From positions 1-42,014 of the forward strand of contig JACRKQ010000078.1 of the NCBI GenBank assembly GCA_016219705.1: a DNA stretch of 42,014 bases, given 5' to 3'. The position numbers were made by a program, and so were the translations under genes. Below the pieces are notes generated by a model. The model was not told the origin of the DNA and made no database searches. It was given only the letters and a program-made list of their open reading frames with translations. Positions 6,590 to 14,854 of this stretch are shown here, piece by piece (position 1 is the stretch's first letter; every line of letters begins with the position of its first letter). This DNA comes from Candidatus Saganbacteria bacterium. GTDB taxonomy: Bacteria; Margulisbacteria; WOR-1; O2-12-FULL-45-9.

Positions 6590-8994
6590 GCCGCTTTAGC
6601 TGGCGGCTGTTTAAATCGCAAACGGTCTTCAAAAATTTCCGCCAGGATGCCAAACTTCCCCGGCTGACGGTAGAGCTCTAAAGCCCGGCGGATATTTTTT
6701 TGGGCATAAAAAGCATCGCCGAGATTGAGACAGATCGCTGGATTCTCCGGATCAACAGCATAAGCTTTTTCTAATTCCTGGACGGCCGGTCCGGGCTGCG
6801 CCAGCAGAAGGGTTACCAATCCTAAATTATTGTGTAAAACGGCAGCGGACGGCTCAATCTTTAGCGCTTCTTCCAATCTTACTTTTGCTTCCCGCAATTT
6901 TCCGTCGGAAACCAGACAAACCGCGAGATTATTCAAAGCGGTCGCGAACCCGACATCCAGTTGGACCGCCAGCTGGAATTCTTCCAGCGCCGCAGAAACC
7001 ATCCCTTTTAAGTAGAAATCAAAACCGGCTGCGTTATGATTATGGCCAAAAGACAGGCTCACATCTTCTTTTCGGCTGATTTTATTGTTCTGCGCTTCTC
7101 TGCCCCAAAAAACCACAATCTTTTTGCTCTCCGGCTGCGACATAGCCATTATCAAGGCTTTGGTTTGCATACTTTTTAAGCTGGCGCTTTTAAGATATTT
7201 CACCCGCCGCCGCAGATCGGCAAAGTCGATATCTTCCTGGAGCAGTTCTTCGTAAATTTTTAGCGCCGGACTAGCCAGCCCCTGCGCTTCATAAACTGTC
7301 CCGAGGTTAAAACGGATCTGGCGCCCCAATTCCGCTTGTTCCGGCGGCAAAAGGTCCAGCCCGCGACTGAATTGCGCCGCCGCTAAATCATAGCGTCCTT
7401 CACTGCGGTAAAGACAACCTAAAAGGCCAACGACCGATAATATTTTTGACTCATCTTTGGCCGCCGCCTGCAATTCTCTGATCGCCGCCTCCGCCTGGCG
7501 TTGTTGTAAAAATAATTTGGCCAGGTCAAGATGTAAAGATTGTTTCCAGGGGTCAGCGGCAATCTTGTTTCTGGCCTGTTCAACTGCCGCCGCCAGCTCG
7601 CGCTCTTTGGCCGCCTGATAGCCTGCCTGGGCTTGCAGATTAAAGGGATCAAGCGCCAAAGCCTGCGCTAAAACACCGACCGCCTTGCGGTCCAATTTAA
7701 GTTGAAAGTAGGCGTCACCTAACAGGCTGTAAGCCGCGGCAAAATTTTTGTCGTCAGCAATAAGATTCTCCGCCTCTACCGCCGCCTTCTGCGCGTCATC
7801 AGCCGCCAGGTGCGCCCGACCCAGAATGAGGCGGGCCTGCCTGCCGACCGTGCTTGCCGGCAGGCAGGTAGGCATGGCCGCCAATAATTGCGGCTGGTTC
7901 TTAATAATTTCGCGGCAGCGCTTGATAACAGTCTCCGCCGTCTCCGGATCAGCCCGGAGCATAAATTCATATTGGTCCAGAACTTCATCAAGCCGGCCCC
8001 GGCTTAAATATATTTCGGCCAGGTAAGTGCGGGCCAGCAGCTGTTCGGGACACTCTGCCAGTATCTCCTGATAACCGGCCATGACCGCGTCAAAAAATTC
8101 TGGTTTGTTCTTCCCAACAATTGTTGGGTTGACCAGATCATGATATAGTTCGATCGCTTCACTGAAATTTCCCTGGCGCCGCAAAACTTCCGCCAGGGCC
8201 AAAGTTGCTTGAGGATGTCCGGGATAACTGCGCAGCAGCCCGCGCAGTTTGGTTAATATGCTGTCCAGCTTCAAGCGGTCAAGGCGGATAATCTCCAAAT
8301 ATTTGGCGACAGCCAATTCCGGCTTCAGCGAACGAAGATAGACATTAGCCAGGATCTCACGGATAAAAACATTTCCCTCTTCTTTTCCTAAAAGACCCTC
8401 AAGCCGCTGGATCACTTCCCGGCTGACTTCGGGATCGTCAGAAAACATCGCCTGGAATTTTTCAGCGGCATAATTGTATAACTCCGTGCGCGTGTATAAT
8501 TCACCGAGAGTCCGCAGGATCTGTTTATCGTTCGGTTTATAAATTAAAGCTTCGTTATAAAATTTTATGGCGTCATTCAACCGGCCTTTTTCGAGATAAG
8601 CGTTGGCCAGGATTTCCACCAGTGAAACATCTTTGAGACCAGTGCCGAGTGAACGCTCCAGGAGGGCGATGACCGCATCGACATCTCCCTGCTTAATAAA
8701 TATCCTGCCCAGGACATTATAAATTTCTACATTTTGGGGATCGATTTCCAACGCTTCTTCCAATTCCGCAATGGCGTGTTCAAGCTCCCCCTGATTCAAG
8801 ACGAAACCGGCCAGAGAGAGCCGCGGCCCGATTACTTGCGGCTGTCGGGCAATGGCTTTTTCATAATCAACTAAAACATCGGCCAATAATCCCGGCTGTA
8901 ATTCTACCGCCTGGCAATAATGATTTTTCGCCTGCAGGAATTGGCCTTCGTCTAAATAATGGCGCGCGCGCGCCTTTACACCGGAACCACTCAT
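6586..8994 (-). CDS. Large TPR-repeat protein
   Basis: 802 aa with many tandem ~34-residue TPR units (for example AIAELEEALEIDPQNVEIYNVLG and AIKFYNEALIYKPNDKQILRTLG) from about residue 15 to the C-terminus. No signal peptide or membrane segment is apparent, so it is probably a cytoplasmic or peripheral scaffold. It sits between an LptF/G permease and an LptD-like gene with an ATGA overlap, suggesting a role in envelope assembly. A GC-rich palindrome is inserted in frame near residues 376-390 (MPTCLPASTVGRQAR), breaking the TPR spacing there. No enzymatic domain was seen. Confidence 0.85.
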   Translation of the reverse strand: MSGSGVKARARHYLDEGQFLQAKNHYCQAVELQPGLLADVLVDYEKAIARQPQVIGPRLSLAGFVLNQGELEHAIAELEEALEIDPQNVEIYNVLGRIFIKQGDVDAVIALLERSLGTGLKDVSLVEILANAYLEKGRLNDAIKFYNEALIYKPNDKQILRTLGELYTRTELYNYAAEKFQAMFSDDPEVSREVIQRLEGLLGKEEGNVFIREILANVYLRSLKPELAVAKYLEIIRLDRLKLDSILTKLRGLLRSYPGHPQATLALAEVLRRQGNFSEAIELYHDLVNPTIVGKNKPEFFDAVMAGYQEILAECPEQLLARTYLAEIYLSRGRLDEVLDQYEFMLRADPETAETVIKRCREIIKNQPQLLAAMPTCLPASTVGRQARLILGRAHLAADDAQKAAVEAENLIADDKNFAAAYSLLGDAYFQLKLDRKAVGVLAQALALDPFNLQAQAGYQAAKERELAAAVEQARNKIAADPWKQSLHLDLAKLFLQQRQAEAAIRELQAAAKDESKILSVVGLLGCLYRSEGRYDLAAAQFSRGLDLLPPEQAELGRQIRFNLGTVYEAQGLASPALKIYEELLQEDIDFADLRRRVKYLKSASLKSMQTKALIMAMSQPESKKIVVFWGREAQNNKISRKEDVSLSFGHNHNAAGFDFYLKGMVSAALEEFQLAVQLDVGFATALNNLAVCLVSDGKLREAKVRLEEALKIEPSAAVLHNNLGLVTLLLAQPGPAVQELEKAYAVDPENPAICLNLGDAFYAQKNIRRALELYRQPGKFGILAEIFEDRLRFKQPPAKAA
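7836..7868. repeat. GC-rich palindromic element inside the TPR gene
   Basis: Perfect 11-bp arms CCTGCCTGCCG / CGGCAGGCAGG are separated by an 11-nt spacer. The element is in frame and encodes the odd stretch around PTCLPASTVGRQ within an otherwise regular TPR array. It resembles the dispersed REP-like palindromes found in many uncultured bacteria. Mobility within this genome cannot be judged from one copy. Confidence 0.65.
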
Positions 8995-10068
8995 CTAGTT
9001 CCTCCCCTCCCGCCAGAGCAAAAATCCGCCGATCGCGGCAAAAACCAGCTGCGGCGTAAATGCCGCCGTGGCCGGCGGCAGCAGGCCACCCTTGCCCAGT
9101 GAACGAAAAACCGAAGCGAAAACGTAAAAAGTAAACATAAAAACAATCGTCACCAGCAGCCCCCAGGTGCGTCCCGAGCGCGGCGACGGCAGGGAAAAAG
9201 GGATGCCGATTAAAGCAAAGACAAAACAGGTCATGGGGATGGAATATTTCATCAGCAATTCTGTTTGAAAAGCATACGTCGATCCGCCGCCTTTGCCTAA
9301 CATTTGGATCATCTTCTTTAACTCATTGCTGTCCATGTCCTGGGAGGTCTTATCCTGGGTGTACCCCAGGAGATCGTCCGCCACATTAAGGTTTAAATCG
9401 CTGAATCCCGCTTCATATTTTAAGTAGCCGCGTTCATCATAATTATGGATTATCCCTTGGAAAAGATGCCAGACACGCCCCTCAAAGCTGGCCTGCTGGG
9501 CGAGAATCAATCGCGGAAAATGTTCATCGGTTACTTCGTAAACCATGATATTTTCCATCGTCTTATTTTTAAGATTAACGTGTTTGACGTAATAATAGCG
9601 ATTGTAAGCGTCTTTAAAGAAAATATTATCTTTAACTTCCGGCAGCGGCTGTTTGTAAATGATCTGGCGGATAATGTTGGTGGAAATAAAATTCGCCTGG
9701 GGAACAATCTCTTCATTAATATAATATGAGGCCAGGCTGACCAAGGCGCCTATAATGATAATGGGCAGCGTGATCCGGAAAAGGGAGATGCCGGAAGTGC
9801 GCAAAGCAATAATTTCGTTGTCCCGGGCCAGGCGCCCCAAAGCCATGGCTGTGGCAAATAAGGTGGAGACAGGAAAAGTCATGACTAAGATGGAAGGTAG
9901 TTTATAAATTAATAATTTGAGCAGGGCCCAAAGCGGAACCCCTTTATTGATAATGAGATCGGCCATGGTAAACAGCAAATCCACCGTCATGACCATGATA
10001 AACCCCACCACCCCAATCAAAAAGGGTCCCGCTATTTCACGACAAATATAACGATCCAGAACCTTCAT
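8995..10068 (-). CDS. LptF/LptG-family LPS export permease
   Basis: 357 aa. YjgP/YjgQ architecture: hydrophobic segments at about 15-35, 50-75 and 100-120, a periplasmic beta-rich domain (about 125-265), then three C-terminal segments (roughly 275-355). The N-terminus MKVLDRYICREIAGPFLIG is typical. It partners the LptB ATPase, not seen here, to extract LPS and push it along the Lpt bridge. Only one such permease is in the window, so LptF versus LptG cannot be decided, and some phyla use a single one. It overlaps rpsU by 4 nt and is followed by the TPR gene without a gap. Confidence 0.88.
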   Translation of the reverse strand: MKVLDRYICREIAGPFLIGVVGFIMVMTVDLLFTMADLIINKGVPLWALLKLLIYKLPSILVMTFPVSTLFATAMALGRLARDNEIIALRTSGISLFRITLPIIIIGALVSLASYYINEEIVPQANFISTNIIRQIIYKQPLPEVKDNIFFKDAYNRYYYVKHVNLKNKTMENIMVYEVTDEHFPRLILAQQASFEGRVWHLFQGIIHNYDERGYLKYEAGFSDLNLNVADDLLGYTQDKTSQDMDSNELKKMIQMLGKGGGSTYAFQTELLMKYSIPMTCFVFALIGIPFSLPSPRSGRTWGLLVTIVFMFTFYVFASVFRSLGKGGLLPPATAAFTPQLVFAAIGGFLLWREGRN

Positions 10069-10259
10069 TCAGCATCGCGGCGGCGTTTTACTTCACGCCT
10101 GACAGCCATTTCTTTGGCTTTACGCCGGCGCTGCGACGGTTTTTCATAAAATTCATGCTTCTTGACCTCGTCTAAAACACCTTCATAGCGTAACTTTGTC
10201 TTCAATTTACGCAGGGCCTTTTCGAGACTCTCCCCTTTTTTGATCTCTATACTTGGCAT
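10065..10259 (-). CDS. rpsU: 30S ribosomal protein S21
   Basis: 64 aa, strongly basic. MPSIEIKKGESLEKALRKLK and the C-terminal EKPSQRRRKAKE are diagnostic for bS21. A good SD (AAGGAGGT) lies just upstream of the ATG. bS21 binds the 30S platform near the 16S 3' end and helps initiation. It sits between PSP1/holB and the Lpt permease, overlapping the latter by 4 nt, so ribosomal and envelope genes share a transcript. Confidence 0.95.
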   Translation of the reverse strand: MPSIEIKKGESLEKALRKLKTKLRYEGVLDEVKKHEFYEKPSQRRRKAKEMAVRREVKRRRDAE

Positions 10260-10274
10260 AACTACCTCCTTTAC

Positions 10275-10952
10275 TTATTCTTTCTTTTCGTGTTCATATT
10301 CGAGACAGCACATCAAACGGCCGCAAATTCCCGCCGTTTTCGTCGGTGAGATTGGCAAGCCTTGGTCTTTGACCATTCTTACCGTCACATGCCGCGGCTT
10401 ATCCAGCCAAATGGAACAGCATAAGCCCCGACCGCACGGGCCCAGACCTCCTATCATCCGCGCTTCATCACGGGGAGAAATCTGGCGCAGGTCAACCCGC
10501 GCTCCCAGACTTGCGGCGATGTCGCGGGTCAAGTCGCGCAAGTTTTTCTCTTTGTCCCCGTCTTTTTGTTTGTAGTAAATAACAGCTCGCGCCGTATCAA
10601 AGAGATATTCGACCGCGATAATTTTAATTTTTAATTCATGCTCTTTGGCTTTCTCGGCCGCCGTCTGCAGCGCTTTAGCTTCTAATCCCGGCAGGGAACT
10701 GATTTTTTCTAAATCCTGCGGCGTGGCATAGCGCAGAACTTTTTTTAATTTCACATCATGGGAAACAGCCCTGGGCAACCCCCGCGGGAATTCCTGAATT
10801 TCTCCGGACTCTATCCCGCGGTCAGTCTGGACGATCACCGGCGCCCCGACTTTAATCGACCCTTCTTTATAGCCGATAATCGGGCAGAGGCGTTCAAATT
10901 TGCGCAGCTTGATGGCCAGGTTCTGCTTATCCGGTTCTTCCGCCATGCTCAA
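10275..10952 (-). CDS. PSP1-domain protein (YaaT/RicT-like)
   Basis: 225 aa. The PSP1 C-terminal domain carries the characteristic cysteines GLGPCGRGLCCSIWL and GICGRLMCCLEYEHE near the C-terminus. In Bacillus the homologue RicT (YaaT) forms an Fe-S-containing complex that affects RNase Y activity, sporulation and biofilm. The upstream holB neighbour, overlapping by 26 bp, matches the conserved holB-yaaT order of Firmicutes. Function in this organism is not otherwise shown. Confidence 0.88.
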   Translation of the reverse strand: MSMAEEPDKQNLAIKLRKFERLCPIIGYKEGSIKVGAPVIVQTDRGIESGEIQEFPRGLPRAVSHDVKLKKVLRYATPQDLEKISSLPGLEAKALQTAAEKAKEHELKIKIIAVEYLFDTARAVIYYKQKDGDKEKNLRDLTRDIAASLGARVDLRQISPRDEARMIGGLGPCGRGLCCSIWLDKPRHVTVRMVKDQGLPISPTKTAGICGRLMCCLEYEHEKKE

Positions 10953-11640
10953 CTCCTAATCGCAGGCACATGACATCCAAAGCTAATTTTGGATTCGCCC
11001 GCCGTTTAATAAACCGTAAGGTATTTAAAACCGCTTGGGCCCCCTTCGCGTCAACCAGCTTGTGCCGCAGATACGACGCTAAATCGTAAAGCAGCGGCTC
11101 TAATTGCTCTTTTTCCTTCTCCAGCCGTAAAGAGAGGAAAAGACGCTCGGCGGCCGGCTTATATTTAATCGTTGTCAATAATTCATAAAACGGCGCCAAC
11201 TCCGCTTTCGGCCGCCATTCAATATTATTCTCGCAAAAAACCAGCTTCTGGCAGCGGGAGAGGATGGTTTTTGGCAATTTATCTTCCCGCTCCGACAAGA
11301 GGAGAAAAACAACCCCCGGCGCTGGTTCCTCTAAAGTCTTAAGCATAGCTGCGGCCGCTTCATCGGTCAGCTTGTCCGCCTGTTCAATAATGACTGTCAA
11401 ATAGCGGCTGATCGTCGGGCCAAAAGCCACCCATTGCCGCAATTCCCGGACCTGCTCAATTTTAAGGCTGGCCCCGTTGGGCGTGAGGCTGACGCGATCC
11501 TGTTTTTTGCAACCCAGGAGATCCGCGAAACGCTCGGCCGCCGCGACTTTTCCCACCCCGGGCGGCCCGACAAATAAATAAGCTCCGGCTACCCGGTCGC
11601 TTTCAGCAATCCCTTCAAGGATAGCGGCAATGCGCGACAT
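10927..11640 (-). CDS. holB: DNA polymerase III delta' subunit-like AAA+ protein
   Basis: 237 aa, short for the family (usually 300 or more). Walker A GPPGVGKVAAAERF is near residues 24-37. IEQADKLTDEAAAAMLKTLEEP fits the Walker B/sensor region of clamp-loader subunits, and LPKTILSRCQKL is the SRC motif with the arginine finger. Such proteins load the sliding clamp. A -10-like TATAAT at 11655-11650 (minus) lies 9 nt before the ATG with no clear -35. The C-terminus overlaps the PSP1 start. Confidence 0.88.
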   Translation of the reverse strand: MSRIAAILEGIAESDRVAGAYLFVGPPGVGKVAAAERFADLLGCKKQDRVSLTPNGASLKIEQVRELRQWVAFGPTISRYLTVIIEQADKLTDEAAAAMLKTLEEPAPGVVFLLLSEREDKLPKTILSRCQKLVFCENNIEWRPKAELAPFYELLTTIKYKPAAERLFLSLRLEKEKEQLEPLLYDLASYLRHKLVDAKGAQAVLNTLRFIKRRANPKLALDVMCLRLGVEHGGRTG

Positions 11641-11666
11641 CTTGAATTAATTATAACATGTTTATC

Positions 11667-11687
11667 CATAGTCCGGCGGCAGAATTT
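11667..11687. repeat. 21-bp direct repeat, copy 1
   Basis: Identical over 21 bp to 12436-12456, where the sequence encodes the last residues (ILPPDYE) of the DUF2079 protein. Here it is non-coding and sits immediately after the stop of the GT2 gene. The two copies precisely bracket that GT2 gene. Confidence 0.8.
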
Positions 11688-12430
11688 TAACCTGCGGGCT
11701 GGAACTGCGCAAAGGCTTTTATTTTCAGCTTATGAAGTAAAAATTTCAGGCAAACGGCTAACGTTGCCAAACCATATTTTGAACTGCGCCAGAAGTTTAT
11801 TTCCGAGGCTTCGGGAAAATAGCGGCAGGGAACAGGGATCTCCCCAATGCGAAAACCAAAGGCTGCAACCTGGGCTAAAACCTCCGAATCAAAAACAAAA
11901 TCGTTGGAATTAAGCTTAAAGGGAATAGTCTCTAAAGCTCGCCGGCTAAAAGCCCGATAACCGGTATGACATTCAGAAAGTTTAAAATCAAAAATAAAAT
12001 TTTCCACCAGCGTTAAAAACCGATTCGACAAATATTTATAGATCGGCATCCCGCCAGCCAGCGTCCCCCTTGTCCCGCCAAGAATCCGCGAGCCCAGCAT
12101 CACATCTTTCTGCCTTTCCAGGATCGGGGCAATTAAATCGGGAATTTTGGCGGCATCATACTGCCAATCGGGGTGCAGCATGACAATAATATCCGCACCA
12201 AGATCAAGCGCCGCCTGATAAAGCATCTTCTGGTTGCCGCCATAACCTAAATTTTGCGGAGTACGCAGGACCTTGATCCCTAATGATCTGGCAATGGCCG
12301 CTGTATTATCCGTAGAACAATCATCACCCAAAAGCGCTTGCGCGTTTAGCGACGCTGGAATATCCTGAAAAGTTTTCGCTAGCGTTTTTTCGGCATTATA
12401 CGCCGGCATAACGATGATGATTTTAGTCAT
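11687..12430 (-). CDS. Family 2 glycosyltransferase (DPM1/DPG synthase-like)
   Basis: 247 aa, GT-A fold. MPAYNAEKTLAKT at the start, LGDDCSTDNTAAI (nucleotide binding), and LHPDWQYD in the position of the metal-binding DxD region. It has no C-terminal membrane pair, unlike the second GT2 at 14851. It probably transfers a sugar from a nucleotide to a polyprenyl phosphate or an acceptor. Its ATG directly abuts the TGA of the DUF2079 gene. The gene is bracketed by 21-bp direct repeats, so it may have been inserted as a cassette. Confidence 0.88.
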   Translation of the reverse strand: MTKIIIVMPAYNAEKTLAKTFQDIPASLNAQALLGDDCSTDNTAAIARSLGIKVLRTPQNLGYGGNQKMLYQAALDLGADIIVMLHPDWQYDAAKIPDLIAPILERQKDVMLGSRILGGTRGTLAGGMPIYKYLSNRFLTLVENFIFDFKLSECHTGYRAFSRRALETIPFKLNSNDFVFDSEVLAQVAAFGFRIGEIPVPCRYFPEASEINFWRSSKYGLATLAVCLKFLLHKLKIKAFAQFQPAG

Positions 12431-14854
12431 TCATTCATAGTCCGGCGGCAGAATTTCTTTTAATTTTATATCGTCAAAATAGGCTGTCCCTGTGTTCGGC
12501 ATTCCAAAATATCCCAACCGACATTGCACTTTCAAACAGGTCTGATTGGAATCAGTGCGACCAATGACCTCCACATAACGCCAAGCTTGGCTGCCGGAAA
12601 GGACTTCCGTACGAAAAACAGAATCATCAACATTTATACACGCCCCCTGTCCGGAGGGTCCGACTCCACTGGTTTTTATCCAACCCGAGAGATGATAATA
12701 AGTTCGCGGTTTAACTAAAACTTCTTGAACCCAACGTGAATCTGCTTTTCCAAGATGAATATTAACGGCCGCCTTGAAACCGGATTTTCTATCAATATTT
12801 TCGGTTTTGTTAACGCAGATATTAGCTTTTTCCTGCCATTTTTCTATCCGCCAATCTTCAGGTTGATCATCCTTTATATTCTCAAACCCGCCATTTTTGA
12901 GCAAATTGGGCTGGCGAGCTTCAAAAACTTGGCGTGCCGTTTGCCTGGATTGATAACTGCGCAAGATTCGGCTCGCTGCCGCCGCATTTAAACCATGCCA
13001 AAGGTGACGGTCAGAAACAATGTAAGCGTCCCCTTGAGGCGGATGAACTAAAAGTTGTAGACCATACCAATTTTGGGCAGAATTAATTTGCTTGATTGCA
13101 AAAGAATGAATCCCGGCCGCAAAATACCGTTTCTCACTCAAATATTGGTTATCAATTTTAAAATTGTTTGTCCCCGAACCACTTAATTCAAAACGATAAT
13201 CACCGCTTTGCGGCAAAAAAATCTGGCCGGAAATTTCCAAAACAAATGGACCGGACACCGGCAAGCTTTCTCCCAATAAATTACGGAAATAAGTTCGCGC
13301 GCCAGGGAAATAAATCATCGATAAGCGGCCGCTATTTTGGACCTGCTGTCCAATTCCATCGTATAATGTGTAAAGCGCTCCCGCCTGGCTATCTGTTTTT
13401 ACCGCCTGGCGTTTAAGGATAACAACATCTTTTTCGCGATATATTTCTTTAAACCATGATGAACTTTGCAAAAAGCGGACAATACGCCGCTCATCCAAGC
13501 CGCAGTGGTTCCCCAGCGCCAGTCCGATATAATCTACGTGGTCTTTAACTGTCGGCAAAGGATTGATTTCTCCCCAGTACGAAGCTTGGAAAGGAGTGGG
13601 AAAAAGGTATAGCTCCCGACGATGGCTGACCTGGGGGAAAAGAGAATAGGAAACGCTGGCCTTGGCCGTTGCGGGGATCAAAGCCAAACCAGCTCGGCGC
13701 GCCGCCATGCCTGGGTCAGAAAGATGTTTAATTCCGGCCGGGATACGGGCCAATGAGGCGTGGCTTAAAAGTTGATTTTGGCGCAATGTTTGCATTGAGA
13801 GTAAAATGATAATAGATATCAGCGCCCATGTTTTATATTTAAATGCGCCTAACCAGCGGCTAATCGCAGCCAGGGATTCTATCAAAGCAAAAAAAATAAC
13901 GACAATTAATACATAATTATAATGAAAATTTACCGACATAAAATATCCGCATCGACTCAAAACATTTATGGCCAAAGACGGCAGCCCCAAAAATAGCGCT
14001 GGCGGGCTCAATAAAGGCAAATATAATACTGGAGCTAAAAGCTGCTGATAATAACGCAAGGCGTCTGGACTGGTAAAACTTGTCCAATAGTAATTAAAAT
14101 TAAAAATATTATTGGCATAATCACCGAACCAATGAGAATAGACAAACGGCTTGGCGGGCGAAAATGGGCTCAAACCATTGGCCAAAGGCATTATCACTCT
14201 CATGCATAAAAGATAATAAAGCAATCCCAGCAGTATAATAACTAGTCCCCGACGGTATTCTTTCATAAACAACAGCATATATATTCCCATAACCAAAACC
14301 ACAATGCTCATCTCTTCTTTTCCAATCATGGCCAGCGCCACACTGCCATAAAACCAGGGCCAATTCTTTTGGAACATAAAATGCAGGGCAAAAGCGAAAG
14401 GGAATATAATTAAGGCTTCGGGATGAAAATTTTCTAAATTCATGTTTTGCAGGGCAGGATAATAAAGCAGAAACAGTCCGATTAAAAATGCCAGCCAAGC
14501 ATTATTTAATTTAGCCCGCGCTTGAAAAAAAACAGGCACAGCAGTCAAGCCAAGAAAAAACGCCTGGGCAATATACAGCATATTGACGCTATCCCAAAGC
14601 CAAAAAAGCGGCGCCAGCAAGAAACAATAACCGGAAACATGAAAGCTGAAAAGATGAGAATTACCAAGAGAAGTAATGGCCCCAAAACCGCGGCTGATTA
14701 ACCAGATTATCTGATCATATTGGCCAACATCATGACAACCAGGATTAAAATTTAGCTGATCTAAAATAGAAAAAATAGAAAAACTAACCGCATAAAAGCC
14801 AATGGCCAGGCACAGGCAATAAAAAGGGAGTTGAGGCCAAAGCCGCTTCATCAA
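12431..14854 (-). CDS. DUF2079 membrane protein with PA14-like and CBM-like C-terminal domains
   Basis: 807 aa. The N-terminal ~480 residues carry about 10-12 hydrophobic segments with NFHPEALIIFPFAF and GCHDVGQYDQIIWL typical of DUF2079 (GT-C-like) proteins. Residues ~495-620 (LYDGIGQQVQ...GDYRFELSG...SFAIKQIN) look like a PA14-type beta domain. Residues ~640-800 (NLLKNGGFENIKDDQPEDW...AYFDDIKLKEI) match the CBM4_9-like jelly-roll pattern. A likely role is a lipid-linked-sugar-dependent glycosyltransferase with carbohydrate-binding modules outside the membrane. It overlaps the DPM1-like GT2 by 4 nt (ATGA). The domain combination is unusual. Confidence 0.75.
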   Translation of the reverse strand: MMKRLWPQLPFYCLCLAIGFYAVSFSIFSILDQLNFNPGCHDVGQYDQIIWLISRGFGAITSLGNSHLFSFHVSGYCFLLAPLFWLWDSVNMLYIAQAFFLGLTAVPVFFQARAKLNNAWLAFLIGLFLLYYPALQNMNLENFHPEALIIFPFAFALHFMFQKNWPWFYGSVALAMIGKEEMSIVVLVMGIYMLLFMKEYRRGLVIILLGLLYYLLCMRVIMPLANGLSPFSPAKPFVYSHWFGDYANNIFNFNYYWTSFTSPDALRYYQQLLAPVLYLPLLSPPALFLGLPSLAINVLSRCGYFMSVNFHYNYVLIVVIFFALIESLAAISRWLGAFKYKTWALISIIILLSMQTLRQNQLLSHASLARIPAGIKHLSDPGMAARRAGLALIPATAKASVSYSLFPQVSHRRELYLFPTPFQASYWGEINPLPTVKDHVDYIGLALGNHCGLDERRIVRFLQSSSWFKEIYREKDVVILKRQAVKTDSQAGALYTLYDGIGQQVQNSGRLSMIYFPGARTYFRNLLGESLPVSGPFVLEISGQIFLPQSGDYRFELSGSGTNNFKIDNQYLSEKRYFAAGIHSFAIKQINSAQNWYGLQLLVHPPQGDAYIVSDRHLWHGLNAAAASRILRSYQSRQTARQVFEARQPNLLKNGGFENIKDDQPEDWRIEKWQEKANICVNKTENIDRKSGFKAAVNIHLGKADSRWVQEVLVKPRTYYHLSGWIKTSGVGPSGQGACINVDDSVFRTEVLSGSQAWRYVEVIGRTDSNQTCLKVQCRLGYFGMPNTGTAYFDDIKLKEILPPDYE
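12436..12456. repeat. 21-bp direct repeat, copy 2
   Basis: The copy within the 3' end of the DUF2079 gene, identical to 11667-11687. Recombination between the two copies would delete the GT2 gene and leave the DUF2079 coding end joined directly to the holB leader. Confidence 0.8.

Noticed and set aside
7748-8026. 92-aa plus-strand ORF
   Set aside because: Out-of-frame shadow of the TPR gene; composition reflects GC-rich complement only.
11641-11655. Complete holB promoter
   Set aside because: A TATAAT is present close to the start, but no -35 at an acceptable distance could be found, so I did not list it as a promoter.
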